NCBI GenBank assembly: GCA_963747835.1
Contig: CAVVGO010000006.1
Span: 930,001-994,000, forward strand
Direction of reading: 5' to 3'
Origin: JAJPKK01 sp963747835
Lineage (GTDB): Bacteria; Pseudomonadota; Alphaproteobacteria; Rhizobiales; Xanthobacteraceae
Length of the DNA: 64,000 bases
Part shown: positions 56,233-64,000 of the stretch, in pieces
Position numbering within the stretch: position 1 is the first letter of the stretch
Layout of the letters: the number at the start of each line of letters is the position of its first letter
Translations under genes and position numbers: made by a program
Notes under the pieces: generated by a model
What the model saw: the letters and a program-made list of their open reading frames with translations, nothing else
What the model was told of the DNA's origin: nothing
Databases searched by the model: none

Positions 56233-56955
56233 CTAGTCGAGATAATCGGCATGTCGCGCGACATGCTCGGCAAGCCCGAGGGCGTGATCGCGCACGAGGT
56301 TTTCGGCCCGGACGGTGTCGCGCGCCTCGATCGCCTGGATGATGTTCATGTGGTCGCTGATCGAACGGTCGGCGCGATCGCTCTCGCCGATTGTCTTACG
56401 CCGGATGATCCGCATGTGGGCGAACAGGTTGGCAGCGAGATCGATCAGAACGCCGTTGCGGCTCATGCGGATGATGGTCTGGTGAAATTCGATGTTGACC
56501 TCGGAATATTCGTCGAGATTGGCGTGCAGGCGGCCGTTCTCGAAGGTCGCGAACATGGCGCGCAGCGTGGCGATCTCGTGGTCCGGCGCATTCTGGGTAA
56601 TCAGCCGGGCCGCCATGCTCTCGAGCGCCGCCCAGGCGGTGATCAATTCGATGACCTCGGCTTTGGTCTTGCGCACCACATAGATGCCGCGGCGCGGCAC
56701 CGAGCGCACGAATCCCTCGCGCTCGAGCTGCACCATCGCCTCGCGAACAGGCGTGCGGCTGATGCCGAGGTCACTCGCAAGCTGGCGCTCGTCGAGCCGC
56801 ACTTCGCCGGGACGGTCGTGGATATCGAGGGCCAGAATGACGTCCTTGAGGGCCGCATACGCGCGATCCGCGAACGTTGAGGTATCCACGAGCGGCGCAA
56901 CCGCGACCCGGTCGGTCATTTCCGTTATTCGGCTGCGGGGAGGCAGGCTGGTCAT
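56233..56955 (-). CDS. FadR-type GntR transcriptional regulator of the oxalate genes
   Basis: 240 residues. N-terminal winged helix: VRLDERQLASDLGISRTPVR then EAMVQLEREGFVRSVPRRGI; C-terminal FCD effector domain with the metal-binding residues in EVNIEFHQTIIRMSRNG and NIIQAIEARD. Its position between oxlT and oxc makes it the likely oxalate- or formyl-responsive regulator of the cluster, which is inference. An internal start at 56919 is possible. Likely binds the AT-rich site near 57005-57030. Confidence 0.88.
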   Translation of the reverse strand: MTSLPPRSRITEMTDRVAVAPLVDTSTFADRAYAALKDVILALDIHDRPGEVRLDERQLASDLGISRTPVREAMVQLEREGFVRSVPRRGIYVVRKTKAEVIELITAWAALESMAARLITQNAPDHEIATLRAMFATFENGRLHANLDEYSEVNIEFHQTIIRMSRNGVLIDLAANLFAHMRIIRRKTIGESDRADRSISDHMNIIQAIEARDTVRAENLVRDHALGLAEHVARHADYLD

Positions 56956-57007
56956 GAGGCGAACGCAAAACCGGGGTCAGAGCCCAAACACTACTGAGCA
57001 AGGAGCC

Positions 57008-57033
57008 TGCCTATAATACAATATACCAGGGCG
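57008..57033. promoter_or_regulatory. Candidate GntR operator / promoter between oxlT and the regulator gene
   Basis: An AT-rich core, CCTATAATACAATATACCAGG, stands out in a GC-rich gap and is partly symmetric. It lies about 55 bases upstream of the regulator start and downstream of the oxlT stop. A GntR site with an overlapping promoter is plausible from position alone. Confidence 0.4.
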
Positions 57034-57143
57034 TGACAAGCGAGAGGTTGCTGGTACCCGTTACACTCCGCCCAGATTGTCCGGAAGGCATAACCGCCGT
57101 CTGCGCGCGATGTCGGCGACCGCCGCGATGCGCGCAGTCGCGT

Positions 57144-58418
57144 TCAGCGGCGCAAAATCAGGGCTCCGAGCATCGGCCGCAGCACCGCGACCGCCATCAC
57201 GGCAGCGACCAGGTCCATGATCGATGCGGTGACGAACACGGCATGCCAGGTTCCGCTTTTTTCCGCGATGTAGCTCGCGATCGGGACGAGCACTGCGGCG
57301 GTTCCCTTGGCGGTGTAGAGCATGCCGGCATTGGTCGCCGCATACGTGGAACCGAACGCATCGGTACAAAGCGCCGGAAACAGACTGTAGATCTCGCCCC
57401 AACTGAAGAACACGCAGGCGGCAAAGAAGACGAACAATATCGGATTGCCGCCGAAAAATCCGAGTCCCAGCAGGCTGACCGCACCGACGCAGAACACGAA
57501 GCACATCGTGACTTCGCGGCCGATCTGATCGGAAACCCAGCCGAAGAAGGGGCGCGCGAGCCCATTGAGAACATTGTCGATCTGCAGCGCCAAGGTGAGG
57601 ACCGTGCCGCCGATGCCCAGGATCACAATCTGCGAATCCGCGACGCCATAATCCCTGGCGACCGAGGCGAATTGCGCCGTCAGGGCGAGGCCGGGCGCCG
57701 CCACCAGCACGAACATCCCGTACAGCACCCAGAACAGCGGCGTGCGCAGGAGATCGCTCGGGGTGTATTGGCGGCTGCCCTGCTGGACGTGCCGGCTCAC
57801 CTTCACACCCACCGCCTGGCCTTTCTGCGGCGCGACCAGGAATTGCGCCACCACCAGGATCGCCACTCCTTGCCCAATGCCGAACCATAGGAAAGCGAAC
57901 TCATAACCCCATCCGTCGATGACGGTTCGGATCGGGACGACCGTGGCGGCGGCGCCGGCGCCGAAGCCCGCGGCCGTAAGGCCGGCTGCGAGACCGCGCC
58001 GATCCGCGAACCATTTGAGGGCGTTACCGACGCAAGTGCCGTAGACGGCGCCGGCGCCGATACCCGACACGATCGCCGCCGCGTAGAGCACCCACAGCGA
58101 GGCCGCGAAAGAATTCATGATCCAGGCGACCGACACCAGCACGCCGCCGGCCACGACCACGATCCGCGGACCGAAGCGGTCAACAAACCAACCTTCGATC
58201 GGCACCAGCCACGTCTCGGTCATGACGAAGAGCGTGAACGCGGTTTGGATCGCGGGCCGGCCCCAGTGAAATTTCGCATCGATCGGGTCGGCGAAGAGAT
58301 TCCAGCCATATTGCAGATTGGCGATCATCACCATGCAGATGATGCCGAAAATCAATTGACCCCACCGGGCTGCTGCCGAAACCTGAGTTGCGGTCGGTAC
58401 GGCACTCACCACAGTCAT
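57144..58418 (-). CDS. OxlT-like oxalate/formate antiporter (MFS)
   Basis: 424 residues with 12 membrane segments. QLIFGIICMVMIANLQYGWN, FVMTETWLVPIEGWFVDRFG and GIGAGAVYGTCVGNALKWFA match OxlT. The two charged residues key to oxalate binding in Oxalobacter OxlT have counterparts here: the Arg in NGLARPFFGWVSDQIGR and the Lys in GMLYTAKGTAAVLVP. It would import oxalate in exchange for formate, feeding Oxc and Frc. It heads the minus-strand cluster, 188 bases before the regulator gene. Confidence 0.9.
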   Translation of the reverse strand: MTVVSAVPTATQVSAAARWGQLIFGIICMVMIANLQYGWNLFADPIDAKFHWGRPAIQTAFTLFVMTETWLVPIEGWFVDRFGPRIVVVAGGVLVSVAWIMNSFAASLWVLYAAAIVSGIGAGAVYGTCVGNALKWFADRRGLAAGLTAAGFGAGAAATVVPIRTVIDGWGYEFAFLWFGIGQGVAILVVAQFLVAPQKGQAVGVKVSRHVQQGSRQYTPSDLLRTPLFWVLYGMFVLVAAPGLALTAQFASVARDYGVADSQIVILGIGGTVLTLALQIDNVLNGLARPFFGWVSDQIGREVTMCFVFCVGAVSLLGLGFFGGNPILFVFFAACVFFSWGEIYSLFPALCTDAFGSTYAATNAGMLYTAKGTAAVLVPIASYIAEKSGTWHAVFVTASIMDLVAAVMAVAVLRPMLGALILRR

Positions 58419-58714
58419 TACTTCCGTCCCTTAAGCTTTTTATAAAGCCGTCTTTTTGAAAAGTCCGATACGCGATCGATGGAAGCGCCCACTAACGCAG
58501 ACCAACCTGATTGACCGTCCCGGCATTCACTAATTTGCCTACTATTGTTATTTATTTATCGACCCCGACGCAACCACGTGGTCTGTCTTCATGGCCGATA
58601 TGTCGCGTGGTGTAGGTTTCGCATCGCACAATCCCAAACACCGATCGAAGCCGATGCAATGACCCAATTGCGTACCACCGAGCTATCGCATTAACGAAGG
58701 AAAACGACAGCTTG
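58419..58714. promoter_or_regulatory. Divergent oxlT / TctC promoter region
   Basis: 296 bases between divergent starts, more AT-rich in the middle. It should carry the oxlT promoter and that of the TctC-type gene. A TTGACC element near 58512 is a possible -35, but no matching -10 at proper spacing is certain. No gene or RNA is supported. Confidence 0.4.
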
Positions 58715-59686
58715 ATGAGGATTTTGCTCGGCTGCGTCGCGGCCGCCATAATTGTTGTCGCAGGGGAAAGCGCAGCCCAAGAGTACCCATCGCGGCCGAT
58801 CCGCCTCGTGGTCGCGTTTGCGGCCGGCGGCAACACCGATTTCGTCGCGCGCCTGGTCGCGAACGAGCTCAAGGCGCCGCTCGGCCAGTCCGTCGTGGTG
58901 GAGAACAAGCCAGGCGCCAACGGCGCGATCGGGGCCGATTACGTGGCGAAATCCGAGCCCGATGGCTACACGCTGTTCTTTTCCACCGCGGGCGCCATTG
59001 CCATCAACCCCAGCCTGCGGTCCGACCTGCCTTACGATCCGCAGCGCGATTTCGCCGCGGTCGCGCCGATCGCCCGTAATACCGTGCTGTTTGCCGCGAG
59101 CTCGCGTCTTGGGGCCGCGACCGCCGTCGACATGATTGCGCTCGCCAAGGCCAAGCCCGCCACGATCACGGTGGCGATCACGGGTTTCGGCGCGATCTCA
59201 CACTTGGCGTTGGAGCTTTTGCAGGCCCGCGCCGGAGTGACGTTGCAATACGTGCCCTATCGCGGCGCCGGCCAGGCGATCTCGGATTTCGTCGCCGGCC
59301 AGATCGACGCCATGAGCGCCGACGTGCCGGTGCTGCTGCCGCAGATCAAGGCCGGCAAGGGTCGCATCTTGGCGATCGCCTCGGCGGGGCGCTCCGATGT
59401 ACTGCCCGACGTACCCACCTTCGCGGAGCTCGGCTACCCGGACGTGGTGGCTGACAACTGGACCGGCGTGCTGGCGCCCGCCCGCACACCGGCCGCAATC
59501 GTGGACAAGCTCAACGTCGCACTCAACGCCGCAGTCGGCGACCCGCAGGTCAAGCGCAAGCTCGCCGACAGCGGCGTCTCGGCGCTTGGCGGCAGTCCGG
59601 CCGATCTCACCGCGCTGATGCGGCGAGAGACCGAACGCTGGCGCAAAGTGGTGGCCGAGCTCGGTGTTCGCGCCCTAGGGCGCTGA
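58715..59686 (+). CDS. Bug/TctC-family binding protein, second copy
   Basis: 323 residues from the ATG at 58715; a TTG 3 bases earlier is less likely. Signal peptide LLGCVAAAIIVVAGESAAQE, then YPSRPIRLVVAFAAGGNTDF, VVENKPGANGAIGADYVAKS and GYTLFFSTAGAIAINPSLRS, all Bug signatures, ending WRKVVAELGVRALGR. Captures a small carboxylate; no membrane partner near. Starts a plus-strand pair with the 2-hydroxyacid dehydrogenase 36 bases downstream. Confidence 0.92.
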   Translation: MRILLGCVAAAIIVVAGESAAQEYPSRPIRLVVAFAAGGNTDFVARLVANELKAPLGQSVVVENKPGANGAIGADYVAKSEPDGYTLFFSTAGAIAINPSLRSDLPYDPQRDFAAVAPIARNTVLFAASSRLGAATAVDMIALAKAKPATITVAITGFGAISHLALELLQARAGVTLQYVPYRGAGQAISDFVAGQIDAMSADVPVLLPQIKAGKGRILAIASAGRSDVLPDVPTFAELGYPDVVADNWTGVLAPARTPAAIVDKLNVALNAAVGDPQVKRKLADSGVSALGGSPADLTALMRRETERWRKVVAELGVRALGR

Positions 59687-59722
59687 TCGGACGCGGCCGC
59701 GGTTCAAGGGAGGTCGAACGTC

Positions 59723-60703
59723 ATGAAGGTCGCCATACTGGACGATTACCACGACACGGTGCGCAGCCTGAAGTGCTTCCGCCAACTCGCCGGTCACGAC
59801 GTCACGATCTGGAACGACCACGTACAAGATGTCGATGTGCTCGCAGCACGCCTCGCCGACACCGAAGCGCTGGTACTGATTCGCGAGCGCACCCAGATTC
59901 GGACGCCGCTGCTGGAGCGCCTGCCGAAGCTCAAGCTCATCAGCCAGCGCAGCGTGTATCCGCATATCGACGTCGACACCTGCTCACGGCTCGGCGTCGT
60001 GGTGTCCTCGAGCCAGCATCCGGGCGTGCCGTCGTTCGCCACCGCCGAACTGGCCTGGGGCCTGATCATCGCGGCGATGCGCCAGATCCCCCAGCAGATG
60101 GCGGCCCTCAAGGCCGGCAAGTGGCAGATGGGCGTCGGCACGACGCTGCGCCACAAGGCGCTCGGCGTCTATGGTTATGGACGCATCGGCGGGGCGGTCG
60201 CGGGCTACGGCAAGGCGTCCGGGATGAACGTGCTGGTGTGGGCGCGCGAAGCGACGCTGCCGCGGGCGCGCGCCGACGGCTACGCGACTGCGCCCAGCAA
60301 GGAGGCGTTTTTCGAGCAATGCGACGTCATCACGTTGCATATGCGGCTGGTCGATGCGACACGCGGAATCGTGACCGCCGCCGATCTTGCCCGCATGAAG
60401 CCTGGCGCCCTCATCGTCAACACCAGCCGGGCGCCGCTGATCGAGCCCGGCGCGCTCGTCGCCGCGCTGCGCGCCGGCCGCCCCGGCATGGCGGCGGTGG
60501 ACGTCTACGAGGACGAACCGATGCGCGACACCGCGCATCCGTTGCTGAACATGGAAAACGTCGTGTGCACCCCGCACATCGGTTATGTGTCGCGCGACGA
60601 ATACGAGGTTCAGTTCGCCGACATCTTCGAGCAGATCAACGCCTTTGCGGCGGGCACGCCTATCAATGTGGTGAATCCCCGGGCGCTGAAGACGGCACCG
60701 TAA
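59723..60703 (+). CDS. D-2-hydroxyacid dehydrogenase
   Basis: 326 residues. NAD-binding Rossmann VYGYGRIGGAVAGYGKASGM, catalytic Arg in IVNTSRAPLIEPGALVAALR, Glu in VDVYEDEPM and His in VCTPHIGYVSRDEYE complete the family triad. It reduces a 2-oxo acid or oxidises a D-2-hydroxyacid. GxGRIG is intact. Its position after a carboxylate-binding protein suggests that the ligand enters this enzyme's pathway. Confidence 0.92.
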   Translation: MKVAILDDYHDTVRSLKCFRQLAGHDVTIWNDHVQDVDVLAARLADTEALVLIRERTQIRTPLLERLPKLKLISQRSVYPHIDVDTCSRLGVVVSSSQHPGVPSFATAELAWGLIIAAMRQIPQQMAALKAGKWQMGVGTTLRHKALGVYGYGRIGGAVAGYGKASGMNVLVWAREATLPRARADGYATAPSKEAFFEQCDVITLHMRLVDATRGIVTAADLARMKPGALIVNTSRAPLIEPGALVAALRAGRPGMAAVDVYEDEPMRDTAHPLLNMENVVCTPHIGYVSRDEYEVQFADIFEQINAFAAGTPINVVNPRALKTAP

Positions 60704-60745
60704 ACGAGCGTTTCGCAAATAAGCCGCGCGACGGCGAGGTTGATG

Positions 60746-62176
60746 TCAGAGGCTCTTCTTCGCGAGCGCCGACACCAGCACGCCGATATCGGTGAGCTTA
60801 TCGCATCCGAGCATCAGTTCGCTAATCCGTTCCGCCTCGACATCGGAACCGGTCTGGCGCGCAAGCTTGCGGAACTTGTCCACCACGTCGGCTTCGCTAG
60901 CGAATTTCTGCTCGCTGCCGCGGGGCGCTTCCACGGTCTCGCTCTCGAACGTCCCGTCGGCGAATCGCATTTCGACCCGCACCATGTGGCGGAACTTGGC
61001 GCCGCGCGCCGTGATGGCCGGATCGTGCCGTACCTCGACCTTGCCGGCGAGCGCCATGCGGCGAGGGTCGGTGACGGCGGCCTCGGTGAACTGGTCGACG
61101 AACACGTCGCCTTCCGCCAGCAAGGTCGCGATGCAGAACGGCAGGTTCATCTGCGCCGACGTGAGCCCCTGCGGCCGGTACGGCCAGCCGACATGATCGA
61201 CGGTCGCCTGCGAACCACAGACCACGATGCCGGCGATCTCGTCGGTGCGAAACGGACGCCGCGTCGCGATAGCCCGGATCGCATCGAGGCTCGTATGGTT
61301 GCTGCCGACGCAGGAATAGAATTTGAGCGCCACGCCCATGGTTTCGAACCGCTCGCCGAGGCCCGCCGTCAGTTCGGCGAGCCGAAAGCGGTCGTGTGAG
61401 CGCGAGAAGGTCGTGCAAAAGCCGCCATATTCACTCTCGAACACATCCACGATGCCGGTGAAACCGGCCTCCGCCAGCAGCGCCCCATAGAGGCCGCTCT
61501 GCGCCGCGCGACCGGCGTGCATGCGCTTGACCATGGCGCCGTATTGCGCCGCCATCAGGCCCGCCGCCTGGGTGCCGGCAATGCCGAGCGCGTGCACGGT
61601 CTGGTCCGGCGAAAGCTTCAGCCCGGCGGCGGCGCCGGCTGCCGCCGAGAACACCCCGACGGTCGCGCCGGAGTGCCAGCCCTGCCCGATATGCTCGGGC
61701 CCCATGCACAAGCCGACCCGCGGCCCGATCTCATAACCGGCGACGGCGGCAGTCAGGAAGTCGCGCCCGCTCATGCCGGGCCGCAGTTCGGCGACCGCGA
61801 GCAGCGCCGGCAGCGTGACGGCGCCCACATGCAGCACGCCGGCGCGATGAACGTCGTCGAGCTCGAAGCTCTGCACCAGCGTGCCGTTGACGAGCGCCGC
61901 ATGGGGGGCCGACAGGCGTTCGGCCGTGCCCCATACGCCGCACGCTTTCGTGGTATCAAGCCCGCCGAGCGTCGTCATCAGGATGCGGCTCCACGGCAGC
62001 GCGGTGCCGTAGAGCGCGCAGCCCAGTGCATCGAGGATCAACAGCTTGATGCGCGCAATGACATCGGCCGGAATGCGATCATAGGTGAGCCCCGCCACGA
62101 ATGCCGCGATGCCCCTGGTGTGGGGATTGTCGACAGCTCCGTCGCCGCCATTGTTGTCACCCCCGCCGTGGTTCAT
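60746..62176 (-). CDS. MmgE/PrpD-family dehydratase
   Basis: 476 residues. IAAFVAGLTYDRIPADVIAR, the helical N-domain ILDALGCALYGTALPWSRIL, AVAGYEIGPRVGLCMGPEHI and KFYSCVGSNHTSLDAIRAI match MmgE/PrpD, which includes 2-methylcitrate dehydratase and related enzymes acting on branched C4-C7 acids. Its start overlaps the stop of the isocitrate lyase-family gene by 4 bases, so translation is coupled and a shared pathway is likely. Converges on the dehydrogenase gene. Confidence 0.92.
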   Translation of the reverse strand: MNHGGGDNNGGDGAVDNPHTRGIAAFVAGLTYDRIPADVIARIKLLILDALGCALYGTALPWSRILMTTLGGLDTTKACGVWGTAERLSAPHAALVNGTLVQSFELDDVHRAGVLHVGAVTLPALLAVAELRPGMSGRDFLTAAVAGYEIGPRVGLCMGPEHIGQGWHSGATVGVFSAAAGAAAGLKLSPDQTVHALGIAGTQAAGLMAAQYGAMVKRMHAGRAAQSGLYGALLAEAGFTGIVDVFESEYGGFCTTFSRSHDRFRLAELTAGLGERFETMGVALKFYSCVGSNHTSLDAIRAIATRRPFRTDEIAGIVVCGSQATVDHVGWPYRPQGLTSAQMNLPFCIATLLAEGDVFVDQFTEAAVTDPRRMALAGKVEVRHDPAITARGAKFRHMVRVEMRFADGTFESETVEAPRGSEQKFASEADVVDKFRKLARQTGSDVEAERISELMLGCDKLTDIGVLVSALAKKSL

Positions 62177-63033
62177 GAGGAATATCGCTTGTCCAGCGCC
62201 ATGAAGGTGGCGGTGTCGATGACGCTCTCGCGCTCCTTGAACGAGGCCATGTCGTCGATCACGGCGGCAGCGCTGCCGTCGCGCGCGATCGTCGCCAGCA
62301 CGCGCTGCATCGCCTTGATGGCGGCACGCTGGGTGTCGCTCGGAATGATGACCACGTGGTAGCCGAGTTCCTGGAGGCGAGAGGCCGGCAGCAGCGGCGT
62401 CTTGCCGCCATGGAACATGTTGATGAGCTTGTAGCCCGTGAGCCGGCGCGCGATATCGGCGATCTGCGCCTCGGTGGTCGGGGCCTCGACGAAGATCATG
62501 TCGGCGCCGGCCTCCAGATAGGCGGCGGCGCGTTCGAGCGCGGCCTCATAGCCCTCGACCGCGATGGCGTCGGTGCGCCCGATGACAATGAAATCCGGAT
62601 CATGGAGCGCGTCGCGCACCGCATGCAGCCGTTGCACCATCTCGGCCGTCGGCACCAACGACTTGTCATCGTAATGGCCGCATTTCTTCGGAAAGGTCTG
62701 GTCCTCGATATGGAACGCCGCCACCCCGGCGCGCTCGAAGGCGCGCGCCGCCCGTTGCGCCGTGAGGGCATTGCCGTAGCCGGTGTCGGCGTCGGCGATG
62801 ACCGGCACGCCGACCGCCTCGACCATTTCGGCGAGCCGCTGCACGATCTCGTCCGGCGTAATTAGGCCGATATCCGGCACGCCGGTGCTGCGCGCGATGG
62901 CGCCGCCGCTCGCATAGACGGCCGGAAAGCCCGCCTGCTCGACGAGACGCGCGGAGAGGCCATCGAACGCCCCGGGGGCAACCACGATCCCGCCGCTGCT
63001 CATCATCGACTTGAATTTGGTGGTTGCGCGCAT
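62173..63033 (-). CDS. Isocitrate lyase/PEP mutase-family C-C lyase
   Basis: 286 residues from the ATG at 63033. VVAPGAFDGLSARLVEQAGF, VIADADTGYGNALTAQRAAR (metal-binding Asp pair) and QTFPKKCGHYDDK with the KKCGH active-site motif place it among methylisocitrate lyases, dimethylmalate lyases and oxaloacetate decarboxylases. Combined with MmgE/PrpD downstream, a methylcitrate-like or dimethylmalate-like cleavage step is plausible. No prpC is visible here. It begins 1 base after the stop of a small unknown gene. Confidence 0.92.
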   Translation of the reverse strand: MRATTKFKSMMSSGGIVVAPGAFDGLSARLVEQAGFPAVYASGGAIARSTGVPDIGLITPDEIVQRLAEMVEAVGVPVIADADTGYGNALTAQRAARAFERAGVAAFHIEDQTFPKKCGHYDDKSLVPTAEMVQRLHAVRDALHDPDFIVIGRTDAIAVEGYEAALERAAAYLEAGADMIFVEAPTTEAQIADIARRLTGYKLINMFHGGKTPLLPASRLQELGYHVVIIPSDTQRAAIKAMQRVLATIARDGSAAAVIDDMASFKERESVIDTATFMALDKRYSS

Positions 63034-63034
63034 G

Positions 63035-63279
63035 TCATCCCCACTGCCTCTCGGCGGCCCGCACGGCCGCACTCATCTGACCATGGAGGCCGCCGTCGGG
63101 AAAGGCGAGTTCGGCCTGCGCGGCGGCCGACGAGGCAGCCGGCGTGCTGTCGAGACGGGCAATTTCCTCGGCCGCGAGCCCGCGGCGGCCACGGTAGGCG
63201 GCGATCTGGACGTCTTCGACGCCCTTGGCGGCAACACTGGTCGCCGGTCATGAAATTGATCGATCTGCACCACACGCAC
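63035..63279 (-). CDS. Small unknown protein, probable single frameshift
   Basis: About 81 residues when one missing base near 63235 is allowed. It would start VRVVQIDQFHD at a GTG behind AGGAAGG, then read AAKGVEDVQIAAYRGRRGLA and AEEIARLD and end AAVRAAERQWG at the TGA at 63037. Codon use looks coding in this frame and the stop touches the lyase start, which supports a real gene. I do not recognise the family. The reading may also be chance. Confidence 0.45.
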
Positions 63280-63768
63280 CTTCCTGACGAGTTCGATTTA
63301 ATGAATTACATTCAATCTCAAGTATAATATGAATTAATCATCGATTTATCAAACATATACAGACATATCATAACTATGTATACAGTAAGTAACGCACGAA
63401 TACATTATTTATTACTATATAATACGCTGTTTTAAGTACAAAGACCTAGGAAAAATTCGATCGTGATGGTATCGCGGCCTATTAAAAATTGGTTTCCTGG
63501 CATAGGTTCCGGCCGGGTGGCGGGCGATTCGCCGGAGCGGCAAGGTCGGCTGTTATGAGATGTGACGTTTACGGCGGGTGCCGATTATCGCAAATCGCGT
63601 CGATGCACGGGGGGCCGAACCGAGGGCGCTCGTGGGTTCAACGCTGTCGCGGGACGGCATCAGATGGAAATGGGGTCCGCAACGGCTCGCGGTCGCACGG
63701 CAATCCGCCAGCGCTACTGCGCCGCGCACCCGCAGCTGAATTTAAATGATTGAAATAACTGTGGTTTT
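63280..63768. other. Non-coding gap with an AT-rich island
   Basis: 489 bases without a supported gene. From 63290 to about 63480 the sequence is strongly AT-rich, unlike the rest of the window, with clustered ATATAC/GTATAC motifs (for example TATGTATACAGTA near 63375-63387). This is the promoter side of the minus-strand lyase operon. From 63490 to 63760 the base composition returns to normal, but no frame shows coding character. Confidence 0.5.
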
Positions 63769-63845
<77 letters not shown>

Positions 63846-63964
63846 AAAAAACCGTAGCGCGGGAATCTCCTGCGCTGGCCGCTATCTAGCAACCGGGGGA
63901 GGGATTGTGAAGACCGGTTCCCGAGAAACTGGCATAATGTTTCACTCTTTCTCGAACGGCCCGC

Positions 63965-64000
63965 ATGACCCGTAAAACCGACTTCTCGCCGGACTTGGCT
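63965..64000 (+). CDS. Possible start of a gene running off the window
   Basis: Reads MTRKTDFSPDLA to the window edge. There is no clear ribosome-binding site and only 12 codons are visible, so it is a guess that a gene begins here. Confidence 0.3.
   Translation, partial: MTRKTDFSPDLA

Noticed and set aside
63489..63760. Short open frames between the AT-rich island and the tRNA
   Set aside because: No ribosome-binding site, family match or codon bias supports them.

Overview
This window comes from a GC-rich alphaproteobacterium, most likely Hyphomicrobiales (Bradyrhizobium/Xanthobacteraceae side). Supporting features are the ffs-dnaX-ybaB-recR block, the rmuC-def-fmt-truA-dapE-dapD block, a CycM-type cytochrome next to kdsB and pheA, the rplU-rpmA-GNAT-obgE block, the many Bug/TctC binding proteins, and an initiator tRNA whose anticodon stem has an A-U first pair. 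The species is not identified. No rRNA, prophage, IS element or CRISPR array is visible.

Layout. 0-4 kb: start of an Lrp-type regulator, NudC, and a two-gene GMC dehydrogenase (flavoprotein plus Tat-exported small subunit). 4-13 kb: housekeeping genes (HIT protein, SRP RNA, dnaX, ybaB, recR, ampG-like permease, rmuC, def, an orphan ribbon-helix-helix antitoxin with a palindromic operator, fmt, truA). 13-21 kb: dapE, dapD and a HAD nucleotidase, all heavily frameshifted, then an exported amidohydrolase with a polysaccharide deacetylase, a GlcG-type gene, pheA, kdsB and a membrane cytochrome c. 21.8-29.6 kb: a YejABEF-type peptide importer with two tandem binding proteins, followed by an amidohydrolase, a GmhB-like phosphatase with a decayed nucleotidyltransferase domain, and lptG.

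33-37.4 kb: a compact uracil catabolism (URC) operon made of URC1 (GTP cyclohydrolase II-like), URC4 (DUF1688), a uracil phosphoribosyltransferase with an altered PRPP loop, and an NMT1-type binding protein. It follows a structured leader that ends in an intrinsic terminator, and it lies directly downstream of obgE. 37.5-49 kb: obgE, GNAT, rpmA and rplU, then accessory metabolism (amidohydrolase, ornithine cyclodeaminase-like protein, TctC binding protein, CoxL-like molybdoprotein, GNAT, aminotransferase, EamA exporter). 49-58.4 kb: bioB and an oxalate/formate one-carbon cluster (fhs, formyltransferase-like protein, frc with a histone H1-like lysine tail, oxc, GntR regulator, OxlT antiporter). 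58.7-63.3 kb: TctC binding protein, 2-hydroxyacid dehydrogenase, MmgE/PrpD, isocitrate lyase/PEP mutase family lyase. The window ends with an AT-rich island and tRNA-fMet.

Inferred gene cooperation: OxlT exchanges oxalate for formate, Frc and Oxc convert oxalate through oxalyl-CoA to formyl-CoA and formate, and Fhs loads formate on tetrahydrofolate. The URC genes would release nitrogen from uracil through a nucleotide-level ring opening.

Data quality matters here. Single-base indels break many otherwise conserved genes, clustered at 13.2-16.0, 18-29 and 36-44 kb. They look like consensus errors rather than real pseudogenes. Where I give one coordinate range for such a gene, it spans several reading frames.
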